From positions 62,001-126,000 of the forward strand of contig NZ_WBIR01000009.1 of the NCBI RefSeq assembly GCF_009749395.1: a DNA stretch of 64,000 bases, read 5' to 3'. A program made the translations under genes and the position numbers. Positions 1 through 12,276 of this stretch are shown here, in pieces (position 1 is the first letter of the stretch; every line of letters starts with the position of its first letter). The notes beneath the pieces were generated by a model that worked only from the letters and a program-made list of their open reading frames with translations, had not been told where the DNA came from and ran no database searches. This stretch comes from Agromyces salentinus (GTDB lineage: Bacteria; Actinomycetota; Actinomycetes; Actinomycetales; Microbacteriaceae).

Positions 1-176
1 GCTGGATCGTGAACCTCGACGAGCCGGCCCCCGACCGCGTGGCGCCGTACGTCGACAGCTACCTCAGGGCCCGGCATCCGGGCGACTCGGCTCGGATCAT
101 CGACGCCGTCAACGACATCGCTGCAGCGCGCCCCGTGCTGCAGCCCCACCAGGAGAGCGAGGCCTCGGATGACTGA
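1..176 (+). CDS. C-terminal end of an unidentified protein upstream of carA (partial)
   Basis: An open frame enters from the left edge (codons in phase with base 3) and stops at a TGA that overlaps the carA start by 8 nt. The 57 visible residues are hydrophilic, run from [12 protein letters not shown] to HQESEASDD, and have normal codon use for this genome. I do not recognise the family from this tail. In actinobacterial pyrimidine operons the slot between pyrC and carA often holds a small membrane-associated protein of unknown function, and this may be its end. The overlap with carA suggests co-translation. Confidence 0.7.
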   Translation, partial: WIVNLDEPAPDRVAPYVDSYLRARHPGDSARIIDAVNDIAAARPVLQPHQESEASDD

Positions 177-1325
177 GACCACCACCCGACTGCACGAGCC
201 GGCCGTGCTCGTGCTCGAAGACGGCACCCGGTTCGAGGGCCGTGCCTACGGCGCCCGCGGACGCACGCTCGGCGAGGCCGTGTTCGCGACCGGCATGACG
301 GGCTACCAGGAGACGCTGACCGACCCCTCGTACGCAGGGCAGATCGTCATGATGACCGCACCGCACATCGGCAACACGGGCATGAACGACGAGGACATGG
401 AGTCGGCCCGCATCTGGGTCGCCGGCTTCGTGGTGCGGGACCCCTCCCGAGTCGTCTCGAACTTCCGCTCGCAGCGGAGCCTCGACGACGACCTCCAGGC
501 GGCCGGCGTGGTCGGCATCAGCGGCATCGACACGCGTGCGCTGACGCGCCACCTGCGCTCCGCGGGCGCCATGCGTTCCGGCATCTTCTCGGGGGAGGCC
601 GCCGCGCTCACGCACGGCGAGCAGCTCGAGCTCGTGCAGAGCACCATCGAGATGACCGGCCGCAACCTGTCGGACTCGGTCTCGACGGCCGAGCGGTACG
701 AGCTCCCCGCCAAGGGCGAACGCGTCGGATCCGTCGCGGTGCTCGACCTCGGCGTCAAGACGTCGACCCTGAACTTCCTCGCGGAGCGCGGTTTCGACGT
801 GAAGGTCCTCCCGCAGTCCGTCACGGCCGAGGAGGTGCTCGCCGAACGCCCCGACGCGCTGTTCTTCTCGAACGGGCCCGGGGACCCCGCGGCATCCGAT
901 CGCCATGTCGAGATCCTCCGGAGCTCGCTTCGCGCCGGCGTGCCGTACTTCGGCATCTGCTTCGGCAACCAGCTGCTCGGGCGCGCGCTCGGCTACGGCA
1001 CGTACAAGCTGCCCTTCGGCCACCGCGGCATCAACCAGCCCGTCGTCGACAAGGCGACCGGCCGCGTCGAGATCACCGCGCACAACCACGGCTTCGCCGT
1101 CGACGCTCCGATCGACCGCATCAGCGAGTCGAGTGAGGGCTTCGGCCGTGTCGAGGTCAGCCACGTCGACCTGAACGACGACGTCGTCGAGGGGCTCAAC
1201 TGCCTCGACATCCCCGCCTTCTCGGTGCAGTACCACCCGGAGTCCGCGGCCGGTCCGCACGACGCCAACTACCTCTTCGACCGGTTCCGCGACATGGTCA
1301 TCGCGAGCAAGGAGAACCAGGCCTG

Positions 1326-1326
<1 letters not shown>
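169..1326 (+). CDS. carA: carbamoyl-phosphate synthase small (glutaminase) subunit
   Basis: CarA hydrolyses glutamine and passes ammonia to CarB to make carbamoyl phosphate for pyrimidine and arginine synthesis. At 385 aa it has the usual length. The N-terminal CarA domain (about 1-150, with [16 protein letters not shown]) is followed by a class I glutamine amidotransferase domain. The nucleophile is Cys264 in [15 protein letters not shown], and the His/Glu pair is His356 and Glu358 in YHPES. The gene shares one base with carB (TGATG), which indicates translational coupling. Family and pathway are clear. Confidence 0.98.
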
Positions 1327-4609
<3,283 letters not shown>

Positions 4610-4613
<4 letters not shown>

Positions 4614-5497
4614 GCGCGCCCGGCACCGTGATCCCCTTCGGCGAGCGGCTCGAGGCCGTCTTCGCCGCGTACGGCCGGCTCTGCGTCGGCCTCGACCCGC
4701 ACGCCTCGCTCCTCGACCAGTGGGGGCAGCCCGATTCCGCGGAGGGCCTCCGGGAGTTCGGCCTGCGCGTGATCGAGGCCGCCGCGGACCGCGTCGGCAT
4801 CCTGAAACCCCAGATCGCCTTCTTCGAGCGCCACGGCGCCGCCGGGTACGCCGTGCTCGAGCGACTCCTCGCGGAGGCCCGCGATGCCGGGATGCTCGTG
4901 ATCGCCGACGTGAAGCGCGGCGACATCGGGTCGACCGTCGAGGCGTACGGCGAGGCCTGGCTGCGTCGCGGGTCGAGCCTCGAGGCCGACGCCATGACCA
5001 TCAGCGCCTACCAGGGGCTCGGGTCGATCGAGCAGGTCATGCTCGCGGCCGAGGCCGGCGGCAAGGGCCTGTTCGTGCTCGCCGCGACCTCGAACCCCGA
5101 GGCATCCGCGATCCAGCGGGCCGTGCTGCAGCAGTCCAGTCGCGCCGGTCACACCGTCGCCGGCGCGATCACGCAGGGAGTCATCGGCTGGAACCAGTCG
5201 CGGTCGGATGCCGCGAGCCGGGCGCTCGGCTCCGTCGGCGTCGTCTTCGGCGCCACGACCGACCTGCGCGCCGCGGGGATCCCGACCGACGTCGAGCCGC
5301 CGCGGCCCGGGCTCCCCGTGCTCGCGCCCGGGTTCGGCCACCAGGGCGCCGAGCCCGGCGATCTCCGGGCGCGTTTCGGGGCGTACGCCGCCGGGGTGAT
5401 CGCGAACGAGTCGCGCTCGCTCCTCTCGGCCGGCCCCGACGGCATCGGCGACGCGATCGCGCGCCGTGCCGACGAGTACGGAGCCGTCGGTGCCTGA
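4610..5497 (+). CDS. pyrF: orotidine 5'-phosphate decarboxylase, type 2
   Basis: PyrF decarboxylates OMP to UMP, the last step of de novo UMP synthesis. At 295 aa it matches the longer type 2 subfamily found in actinobacteria rather than the ~240-aa E. coli type. The catalytic signature is Asp100-Val-Lys102-Arg-Gly-Asp105 followed by [12 protein letters not shown] near residue 24 is the first strand with the substrate-binding Asp. The ATG lies in an ATGA overlap with carB, and the 3' end overlaps the next gene by 8 nt. Confidence 0.97.
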
Positions 5498-6407
5498 GGC
5501 CGTGCACAGGTCGACGCCCCCCGAGGTCGACCGCGTCGCCGCCTCGCGCGCGGCGGTCGCCGCCCGGCGCGCCCGGGCGTCCGTGAAGGCCGCCATCGCG
5601 GCGGGGGAGCGGAGCCCGCTCGACGTGCTCCGGGTCGCGTTCGAGGACGCGGAATCGCCCGAGGGCCGACTGCGCGTGACCGAGTACCTGACCTCGATCC
5701 CGGCGATCGGCGTGACGAAGAGCGCCCGCATCCTCGAGGACCTCGAGATCTCCAGCGCCAAGCGCCTCGGTGGGCTCGGCCGGCTCCAGCGACGCCGGCT
5801 CCGGGAGTTCGTCGCAGCCTGGATCTCCTCGCACGGCGGCACGGGCGACCGCCTCGTCGTCCTGGCGGGCCCGACCGCCGTCGGCAAGGGCACCGTCGCG
5901 TCGTACATCAGACGGCACCATCCCGAGGTCCGGCTGTCCGTGTCGGCGACGACCCGGGCGCCGCGCCCCGGCGAGGTCGAGGGCGAGAGCTACTTCTTCG
6001 TCGACGATGCGGAGTTCGACCGCCTCATCGAGGCCGACGAACTCCTCGAGTGGGCGACGGTCCACAACGCGTACCGGTACGGCACGCCGAAGGCTCCGGT
6101 CGAGGCCGCGATCGCCGCAGGCGACAGCGTGCTGCTCGAGATCGACATCCAGGGCGCACGCGCGGTCCGTCGCGCGATGCCCGAGGCGACGCTCGTCTTC
6201 CTGCTCCCGCCGTCCTGGGACGAACTGGTGCGCCGGCTCGTCGGCCGCGGCACCGAGAGCCCGGCCGAGCAGCAGCGCCGTCTCGAGACCGCGAAGGTGG
6301 AGCTCGCGGCCGTCGACGAGTTCGATCACCAGGTCGTCAACCACGACGTGCCCGAGGCCGCGCAAAAGGTCGTAGACTTGATGCGACCCCGTTCAGGGCG
6401 GCGTTGA
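5490..6407 (+). CDS. gmk: mIHF-like domain fused to guanylate kinase
   Basis: Two domains share one frame of 305 aa. Residues about 30-115 resemble actinobacterial integration host factor mIHF: a helical N-terminus, then [20 protein letters not shown] and [16 protein letters not shown], the helix-two-turn-helix DNA-binding region. Residues about 118-305 are guanylate kinase (GMP + ATP to GDP + ADP), with P-loop GPTAVGKGT (127-135), [11 protein letters not shown] and GESYFFV. In mycobacteria mihF and gmk are separate neighbours; here they are one protein. I chose the GTG at 5490 because ACGGAG lies 6 nt upstream. A GTG at 5466 is possible but has no Shine-Dalgarno. Confidence 0.92.
   Translation: MPEAVHRSTPPEVDRVAASRAAVAARRARASVKAAIAAGERSPLDVLRVAFEDAESPEGRLRVTEYLTSIPAIGVTKSARILEDLEISSAKRLGGLGRLQRRRLREFVAAWISSHGGTGDRLVVLAGPTAVGKGTVASYIRRHHPEVRLSVSATTRAPRPGEVEGESYFFVDDAEFDRLIEADELLEWATVHNAYRYGTPKAPVEAAIAAGDSVLLEIDIQGARAVRRAMPEATLVFLLPPSWDELVRRLVGRGTESPAEQQRRLETAKVELAAVDEFDHQVVNHDVPEAAQKVVDLMRPRSGRR
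6373..6378 (+). promoter_or_regulatory. -10 box of an internal promoter for rpoZ
   Basis: TAGACT lies within the last codons of gmk and predicts a start near 6385, giving rpoZ an ~88-nt leader. The leader holds a 6-bp hairpin (GCGCAC/GTGCGC, 6431-6447). No clear -35 element is visible. Inferred from match to the actinobacterial TANNNT consensus. Confidence 0.5.
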
Positions 6408-6472
6408 GCTGCCCGGGTCACGGTTTTCCGGCGCACGCGAGGTGCGCATGTTCGTTTCGAAGGAGTATCTCC

Positions 6473-6730
6473 ATGGCTGAGAAGCTGTCCGGCATCATCG
6501 ACCCGCCCATCGACGACCTGCTCTCCAAGGTCGACTCGAAGTACCAGCTGGTGATCTTCGCGTCCAAGCGCGCCCGTCAGATCAACGACTACTACGCCGA
6601 CCTCCACGAGGGAAGCCTCTTCGACAACGTGGGTCCGCTGGTCGACTCGTCGATCGACGACAAGCCGCTCTCGGTGGCGATGCACGAGATCAACGAGGAC
6701 AAGCTGGTGCTCCGCCCCCTCGGCGAGTAA
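6473..6730 (+). CDS. rpoZ: RNA polymerase omega subunit
   Basis: Omega helps fold and assemble the beta' subunit of RNA polymerase. The 85-aa protein has the family core: [26 protein letters not shown], then a hydrophilic middle and [19 protein letters not shown]. The ATG at 6473 follows a strong GAAGGAG (6459-6465). The GGAG of that site can pair with CTCC directly before the start codon (6462-6472), so the site may be partly masked. Position between gmk and coaBC is the common actinobacterial order. Confidence 0.97.
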   Translation: MAEKLSGIIDPPIDDLLSKVDSKYQLVIFASKRARQINDYYADLHEGSLFDNVGPLVDSSIDDKPLSVAMHEINEDKLVLRPLGE

Positions 6731-6741
6731 GCACGGCAAGG

Positions 6742-8040
6742 ATGTCGCGGCTCAACATCGTCGTCGGCATCACGGGCGGCATCGCGGCGTACAAGGCCGT
6801 CGGCGTCGTACGTGCGCTGGTGCTCGCCGGGCATGACGTCCACGTCGTGCCGACCGAGGGAGCCCTGCGCTTCGTCGGTCGACCGACCCTCGAGGCGATC
6901 TCCCGCAACCCCGTGCACGTCGATCTCTACGAGGGGGTCTCCGAGGTGCGGCACGTGGCGATCGGCCAGGCCGCCGACCTCATCGTGATCGCACCGGCGA
7001 CCGCGAACACGATCGCCAAGCTCGCCGCCGGCCTCGCCGACGACCTCCTCGGCAACACGGTCCTCGCGAGCGAGGCGCCCATCGTCATCGCCCCGGCGAT
7101 GCACACCGAGATGTGGGCGAACCCCGCGACCCGCACGAACGTCGCCACGCTCCGCGAGCGCGGCGTGACGGTCGTCGGCCCCGCGGTCGGCCAGCTCACG
7201 GGCGCCGACAGCGGCCCCGGACGCATGGAGGAGCCCGACGTCATCGTCGAGGCGGCGCTCGCACGCGTGGGGGCGTCCGCTCGTCGCGACCTCGCGGGGC
7301 GGCGCGTCGTGGTCACCGCGGGCGGCACGCGCGAACCGCTCGATCCCGTGCGCTTCCTCGGCAACCGCTCCAGCGGCAAGCAGGGCGTGGCCCTCGCGGA
7401 AGCCGCGCGGGCGCGAGGAGCCGAGGTCACCCTGATCGCGGCGAACCTCGAGGTCGCCGATCCCGTCGGTTGCGGCATCCGCCCGGTCTCGACGGCCGCC
7501 GAGCTGCAAGCCGCGGTCATCGAGGAGGCGCTCGGCGCCGATGTCGTGGTGATGGCGGCCGCTGTGGCCGACTACCGTCCCGCCACGGTGAGCGAATCCA
7601 AGATCAAGAAGCAGCCGGGCGAGGACGGACTGACGCTCGAACTCGTCCGCAACCCCGACATCCTCGCCGAACTCGGGCATGCGCCGCACGACGGCACGCT
7701 GCTCGTGGGGTTCGCCGCCGAGACCGAGCCCGACGACGAGCGCCTCGTCGCGCTCGGAGCCGCGAAGCTCGAGGCGAAGGGCGCCGACCTGCTCGTCGTC
7801 AACCGCGTGGGGTGGACCGAGGGCTTCGCCCGAGACGAGAATCGCGTCGTCATCCTCGGCGCGGGCGGGGCGGTCCTCGATCGCAGCGCCGGCAGCAAGA
7901 TGTCGGTGGCCGACGCCATCCTCGATGTCGTGGCACGTCATCTGGGCGGCGAGCCCGATGGCGCGGCAGATACGCTGGGCGCGTCGGACCCGGTGCCCGC
8001 CGCCTCGGCGGTGCGTGCCGACACCCGTTCTCGCTCCTGA
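6742..8040 (+). CDS. coaBC: bifunctional phosphopantothenoylcysteine decarboxylase / phosphopantothenate-cysteine ligase
   Basis: CoaBC carries out two successive steps of coenzyme A synthesis. The N-terminal flavoprotein CoaC domain (about 1-180) shows VVGITGGIAAYKA, the catalytic-His region VRHVAIG, ATANT, and the substrate clamp PAMHTEMW. The CoaB ligase domain (about 190-410) shows VVVTAGGTREPLDPVRFLGNRSSGKQG, AAVADYRP and KIKK. Total length 432 aa is normal. The ATG follows rpoZ by 11 nt. Another CoA gene, coaE, lies at 39.2 kb. Confidence 0.97.
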   Translation: MSRLNIVVGITGGIAAYKAVGVVRALVLAGHDVHVVPTEGALRFVGRPTLEAISRNPVHVDLYEGVSEVRHVAIGQAADLIVIAPATANTIAKLAAGLADDLLGNTVLASEAPIVIAPAMHTEMWANPATRTNVATLRERGVTVVGPAVGQLTGADSGPGRMEEPDVIVEAALARVGASARRDLAGRRVVVTAGGTREPLDPVRFLGNRSSGKQGVALAEAARARGAEVTLIAANLEVADPVGCGIRPVSTAAELQAAVIEEALGADVVVMAAAVADYRPATVSESKIKKQPGEDGLTLELVRNPDILAELGHAPHDGTLLVGFAAETEPDDERLVALGAAKLEAKGADLLVVNRVGWTEGFARDENRVVILGAGGAVLDRSAGSKMSVADAILDVVARHLGGEPDGAADTLGASDPVPAASAVRADTRSRS

Positions 8041-8058
8041 CGAAAGTAGACCGCGCCC

Positions 8059-9252
8059 ATGAGCCAGCTCCGCCTCTTCACCTCCGAGTCGGTCACCGAG
8101 GGTCACCCCGACAAGATCTGCGACCAGATCTCGGACTCGATCCTCGACGCCCTGCTCCGCGAGGATCCGAAGAGCCGTGTCGCCGTCGAGACGCTGGTCA
8201 CGACCGGGCTCGTGCACGTCGCCGGAGAGGTCAGCACGTCGGGGTACGTCGAGATCCCGGCGATCGTGCGCGAGCGCGTCACGTCCATCGGCTACGACTC
8301 GTCCGATGTCTGGTTCGACGGCCGCTCGTGCGGCGTCTCCGTGTCGATCGGGGGCCAGTCGCCCGATATCGCCCAGGGCGTCGACGATGCGTTCGAGTCG
8401 CGGGAGCGCTCGAGCGAGGACGCCCTCGACAAGCAGGGCGCCGGCGACCAGGGCATCATGTTCGGGTACGCCACGCGTGAGACGCCGCAGTTGATGCCCG
8501 TGCCGATCTGGATCGCGCACCGACTCGCCGAGCGGCTGACCGAGGTGCGCAAGCGTGGAGAGCTCGACTATCTCCGTCCCGATGGCAAGACGCAGGTGAC
8601 GATCGGCTACGAGGGGCAGGTCCCGCGCACCATCGAGACCGTCGTGCTCTCCACGCAGCACTCGCCGAAGGTGTCGACCGAGCGGCTGCGCGCCGAGGTC
8701 GAGGAGCTCGTCATCACCCCGGTGCTCGAGCAGGTCGAGCTGGCCCGTCCCGAGCTCGCGGTCCTCATCAACCCGACCGGCCGGTTCGAGATCGGCGGGC
8801 CGCAGGGCGACGCCGGGCTCACCGGCCGCAAGATCATCATCGACACGTACGGCGGCGCGAGCCGCCACGGCGGCGGCGCGTTCAGCGGCAAGGACCCGTC
8901 GAAGGTCGACCGCTCGGCGGCGTACGCCATGCGCTGGGTCGCGAAGAACGCCGTCGCCGCCGGCCTCGCCGACCGGCTCGAGGTGCAGGTCGCCTACGCC
9001 ATCGGCAAGGCGGCCCCGGTCGGCCTCTACGTCGAGACGTTCGGCACCGCGCACGTCCCCGAGGACCGCCTCATCGAGGCGATCCGGGAGGTGTTCGACC
9101 TGCGTCCGGCGGCCATCATCCGGGACCTCGACCTCCTGCGGCCCATCTACGCGCAGACGGCCGCCTACGGGCACTTCGGTCGGGAGCTCCCCGACTTCAC
9201 GTGGGAGCGACTCGACCGGGTCGACGATCTTCGCGCCTCCGCCGGACTCTGA
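8059..9252 (+). CDS. metK: S-adenosylmethionine synthetase
   Basis: MetK makes S-adenosylmethionine from methionine and ATP. The 397-aa protein begins with the classic [20 protein letters not shown] (ATP- and metal-binding). It also has [12 protein letters not shown], the glycine-rich loop [16 protein letters not shown], and [11 protein letters not shown] near the C-terminus. It sits 18 nt after coaBC and 1 nt before priA. The 18-nt gap upstream is too short for a SAM riboswitch. Confidence 0.98.
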   Translation: MSQLRLFTSESVTEGHPDKICDQISDSILDALLREDPKSRVAVETLVTTGLVHVAGEVSTSGYVEIPAIVRERVTSIGYDSSDVWFDGRSCGVSVSIGGQSPDIAQGVDDAFESRERSSEDALDKQGAGDQGIMFGYATRETPQLMPVPIWIAHRLAERLTEVRKRGELDYLRPDGKTQVTIGYEGQVPRTIETVVLSTQHSPKVSTERLRAEVEELVITPVLEQVELARPELAVLINPTGRFEIGGPQGDAGLTGRKIIIDTYGGASRHGGGAFSGKDPSKVDRSAAYAMRWVAKNAVAAGLADRLEVQVAYAIGKAAPVGLYVETFGTAHVPEDRLIEAIREVFDLRPAAIIRDLDLLRPIYAQTAAYGHFGRELPDFTWERLDRVDDLRASAGL

Positions 9253-9253
9253 C

Positions 9254-11209
9254 GTGACGGGCGGCTCCGTCGCCAGGGTGCTCGTCGATTCCCCGCTCCC
9301 GCAACTCGATCAGCTCTTCGACTACCGGGTCCCCGACCGGCTGCGGGATGCGGCCAAGCCGGGGGTCCGCGTTCGCGTGCCGCTCCGTTCGGGCGGCCGC
9401 ATCGCCAACGGGTGGCTCGTCGAGCTGGTGGCGTCGAGCGAGTTCGAGGGACGCCTCAGCGACCTCGAGGACGTCGTGTCCGAGGTGCCGCTGCTCACCC
9501 CCGAGGTCTGGGCGCTCGCGCGCGCCGCGGCCGACCGGGCCGCGGGCAACGCCAGCGACGTGCTCAGGCTCGCGGTCCCGTCGCGCTACGTCCGGGTCGA
9601 GCGCGCCTGGGCGGGCGCCGAGCCCGACGCCGGGCCGCTGCCGAGCACACCTCCCCCAGTCCACGGCGCTGCCGAAGGACGCATCGAAGCGGGTCTCCGT
9701 TCGGGGGAGCGCATGTGGTTCGCGGCCGATCCCCGGCCCGTCCGACTCGAGACGGGAGCCTGGGTCGGGGCATGGGCGGTGACGATGGCGCAGGCTGCGG
9801 CGCACGTGCTCGCCGACGATCGATCCAGCCTGCTCATCGTTCCCGACTATCGCGACCAGGAGCAGCTGCAGGCCGCGCTCGAGGCGCACCTCGATGCCCG
9901 GCGCATCATCCGCACGGACGCGAGGCAGAGCGGCGGCGCCCGCTTCCGGTCCTTCCTCGACGCGACCGGCGCCGATGCGCGCGTGGTCATCGGCAATCGG
10001 TCGACGGTCTACGCGCCCGCGGCACGACTCGGCCTGATCGCCATGTGGGACGACGGCGACTCGCTCATGAACGAGCAGCTCGCTCCGGGCGTCCATCCGC
10101 GCGATGCCGCGCTCATCCGGCAGGAGCAGTCCGGTGCGGCGCTCCTCTTCGTCGCCCACTCGCCGAGCGTCGAGCTGGCCCGTCTCGTGGAGATCGGCTG
10201 GGTGCGCGAGATCCCGGGCGCCAGGAACGCACGCCCGCGCGTGATCCCCACCGAGCACCAGGCCGCGCACGAGCCGGGGTCGGCCCGCATCCCGTCCGCC
10301 GCGTGGCGGCAGGCGCAGGAGGCGGTTCGCGAGGGTCCGGTCCTCGTGCAGGTGGCCAGGCCGGGCAACGCCCCGCTGCTGGCGTGCGACCGCTGCCGCG
10401 AGCCCGCGCGGTGCGCGACCTGCGGCGGCGGCCTGGCGATCCCGCGCGAGGGCGGGGTGGCGAGGTGCGTGCTCTGCGGCACCACCGCCAACGGTTGGGC
10501 CTGCCCCACCTGCGAGGGCACACGCCTCCGCGCCGTGACCATCGGCGCGAGCCGGACGGCCGAAGAGCTCGGCCGGGCATTCCCGAACACCCGGGTCGTG
10601 CTCTCCGACGGCGAGAAGCCGGTGCTCCGCGTCGGCGCCGAGTCGGCACTGGTGGTCGCCACCAGGGGCGCCGAGCCCATCGCCGACGGCGGCTACCGCG
10701 CGGTCCTCCTGCTCGACGGGGAGCGGATGCTGCTGCGCGAGTCGTTGCGCGTCGCCGAGGACTGCCTGCGCTGGTGGTCGAATGCCGCGGCGCTCGTCGC
10801 TCCGGGGTCGCCGGTCTTCCTGGTCGGCGTTGGCGGCGCCCTCGCCACGGCGCTCACGACCTGGCGGCAGGGCGACTGGGCCTCGGCCGAACTGGCGTCG
10901 AGGCGCGCCCTTCGATTCCCGCCGGCGGTGCGCGTCGCGAGCGTCACGGCGTCGACGGCGAACGTGGCCAGGGCGGTGGATGCCGCGAAGGCGATCGACG
11001 GCGTCGACGTGCTCGGCCCCACGCCCGTCGACGAGTCGCTCGCTCGGGCGCTCGTCCGATTCGACTACGCGGCCGGCGCGAAGGTCGCCCGGGAACTGCG
11101 CTCGGAGATGATCCGGGTGGCGACCGAGCGTCGCAGGCCCGTCGCGGGGCGGCCGGTACGACGTCCGGCCGTCCTGCGAGTGCGGTTCGATGACCCGGAA
11201 GTGCCCTGA
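9254..11209 (+). CDS. priA: PriA-like primosomal protein N', predicted helicase-inactive
   Basis: PriA recognises stalled forks and restarts replication. The 651-aa protein keeps the N-terminal DNA-binding region (VLVDSPLPQLDQLFDYRVPD) and the zinc-binding cysteine block (CDRCREPARCATCGG, CVLCG, CPTCEG; about residues 376-420). The helicase motifs are missing: no GxxGxGKT is present, and WDDGDSLMNEQ stands where DEEH would be. Known actinobacterial PriA proteins share this loss, so it probably acts as a structural loader. GTG start one base after metK. Confidence 0.93.
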   Translation: MTGGSVARVLVDSPLPQLDQLFDYRVPDRLRDAAKPGVRVRVPLRSGGRIANGWLVELVASSEFEGRLSDLEDVVSEVPLLTPEVWALARAAADRAAGNASDVLRLAVPSRYVRVERAWAGAEPDAGPLPSTPPPVHGAAEGRIEAGLRSGERMWFAADPRPVRLETGAWVGAWAVTMAQAAAHVLADDRSSLLIVPDYRDQEQLQAALEAHLDARRIIRTDARQSGGARFRSFLDATGADARVVIGNRSTVYAPAARLGLIAMWDDGDSLMNEQLAPGVHPRDAALIRQEQSGAALLFVAHSPSVELARLVEIGWVREIPGARNARPRVIPTEHQAAHEPGSARIPSAAWRQAQEAVREGPVLVQVARPGNAPLLACDRCREPARCATCGGGLAIPREGGVARCVLCGTTANGWACPTCEGTRLRAVTIGASRTAEELGRAFPNTRVVLSDGEKPVLRVGAESALVVATRGAEPIADGGYRAVLLLDGERMLLRESLRVAEDCLRWWSNAAALVAPGSPVFLVGVGGALATALTTWRQGDWASAELASRRALRFPPAVRVASVTASTANVARAVDAAKAIDGVDVLGPTPVDESLARALVRFDYAAGAKVARELRSEMIRVATERRRPVAGRPVRRPAVLRVRFDDPEVP

Positions 11210-11314
11210 GGGCTTGACGGGCCGAGGGGCCACGGTCGACCGGGCGGCGCCGTCATCGGACCCCTCCGACCGTCGTTCGTCCGACAGCGGGCCGGGCACG
11301 CCCCGCTGGTCGGC

Positions 11315-11320
11315 GACAAT
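11315..11320 (+). promoter_or_regulatory. possible -10 box of fmt
   Basis: GACAAT stands 5 nt before the fmt GTG at 11326, close to the leaderless geometry seen at other genes here. The first T is replaced by G, so this is a weaker call. The 116-nt gap from priA to fmt holds nothing else I recognise. Confidence 0.4.
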
Positions 11321-11325
11321 GGAGT

Positions 11326-12276
11326 GTGCAGAAGCTCCGTCTCGTGTTCGCCGGTACGCCGGCCGCCGCTGTCCCCTCGCTCGAACGGCTCGCCGCGAGC
11401 GGCCACGAGATCGTCGCGGTGGTCACCCGTCCGGCGGCTCCGATCGGCCGGAAGCGCGTGCTCACGCCCTCTCCAGTCGCTCGAGCGGCCGAGCGGCTGG
11501 GCCTCGAGGTGATCGAGGCCGCGAGGCTCGACGACGAGGCCACCACCCGTCTCGCGGCATCCGCGCCCGACCTCGGCGTGATCGTCGCGTACGGCGGCCT
11601 GGTGCGCGAGCCGCTCCTGTCGACGCCCGTGCACGGCTGGATCAACCTGCACTTCTCGTTGCTTCCGGCCTGGCGGGGTGCCGCGCCCGTGCAGCATGCC
11701 CTCATCAACGATGACCCCGCGACCGGCGCCGCCGTGTTCCAGCTCGTGGCCGAGCTCGATGCCGGGGACGTCTTCGCGGAGCTCTCGCACCGGATCGAGC
11801 CGGGTGACACCGCAGGCAGCCTGCTCGAGACCCTCGCCGAACGCGGGGGAGCGTTGCTCTCCGACGTGGTCGACGGCATCGCCGAGGGCACCGCGCGGGC
11901 GATCCCGCAGGCGGGCGAGCCGTCCTTCGCCCCGAAGCTCCGCATCGACGACGCCCGCATCGACTGGAACGAACCCGCACGATCGGTCCTCGCGCGCTAT
12001 CGGGGCGTGACCCCCGAACCCGGCGCGTGGACGACCCTCGACGGCGCGAGGCTCAAGCTCCTCGGCCTCGCCGCCGCGCCCACTCCCACGGATCTGGGGG
12101 TCGAGGCGCTTCCGACCCTCGCCGTCGGCGAACTCGCCGCGGTCGGACGACGCCTGCTCATCGGCACGGCCGACGTGCCCGTCGAGGTCGTGCAGGTCCA
12201 GCCGGCCGGCCGGACGGCGATGCCGGCCGCCGACTGGTGGCGCGGGGCAGGCCGCGTCGGGGCGGTGGCCGCATGA
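11326..12276 (+). CDS. fmt: methionyl-tRNA formyltransferase
   Basis: Fmt formylates initiator Met-tRNA using 10-formyl-tetrahydrofolate. The 316-aa protein starts QKLRLVFAGTPAAAVPSLE. It contains the formyltransferase signature HFSLLPAWRGAAPVQ (about residues 108-122) with downstream Asp in AELDAGDVF, and a C-terminal tRNA-binding domain. There is no Shine-Dalgarno before the GTG, consistent with a leaderless mRNA. It overlaps rsmB by 4 nt (ATGA), a common pairing in bacteria. Confidence 0.97.
   Translation: MQKLRLVFAGTPAAAVPSLERLAASGHEIVAVVTRPAAPIGRKRVLTPSPVARAAERLGLEVIEAARLDDEATTRLAASAPDLGVIVAYGGLVREPLLSTPVHGWINLHFSLLPAWRGAAPVQHALINDDPATGAAVFQLVAELDAGDVFAELSHRIEPGDTAGSLLETLAERGGALLSDVVDGIAEGTARAIPQAGEPSFAPKLRIDDARIDWNEPARSVLARYRGVTPEPGAWTTLDGARLKLLGLAAAPTPTDLGVEALPTLAVGELAAVGRRLLIGTADVPVEVVQVQPAGRTAMPAADWWRGAGRVGAVAA

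Noticed and set aside
8041..8058. SAM riboswitch before metK
   Set aside because: Only 18 nt separate coaBC and metK, too short for any SAM aptamer.
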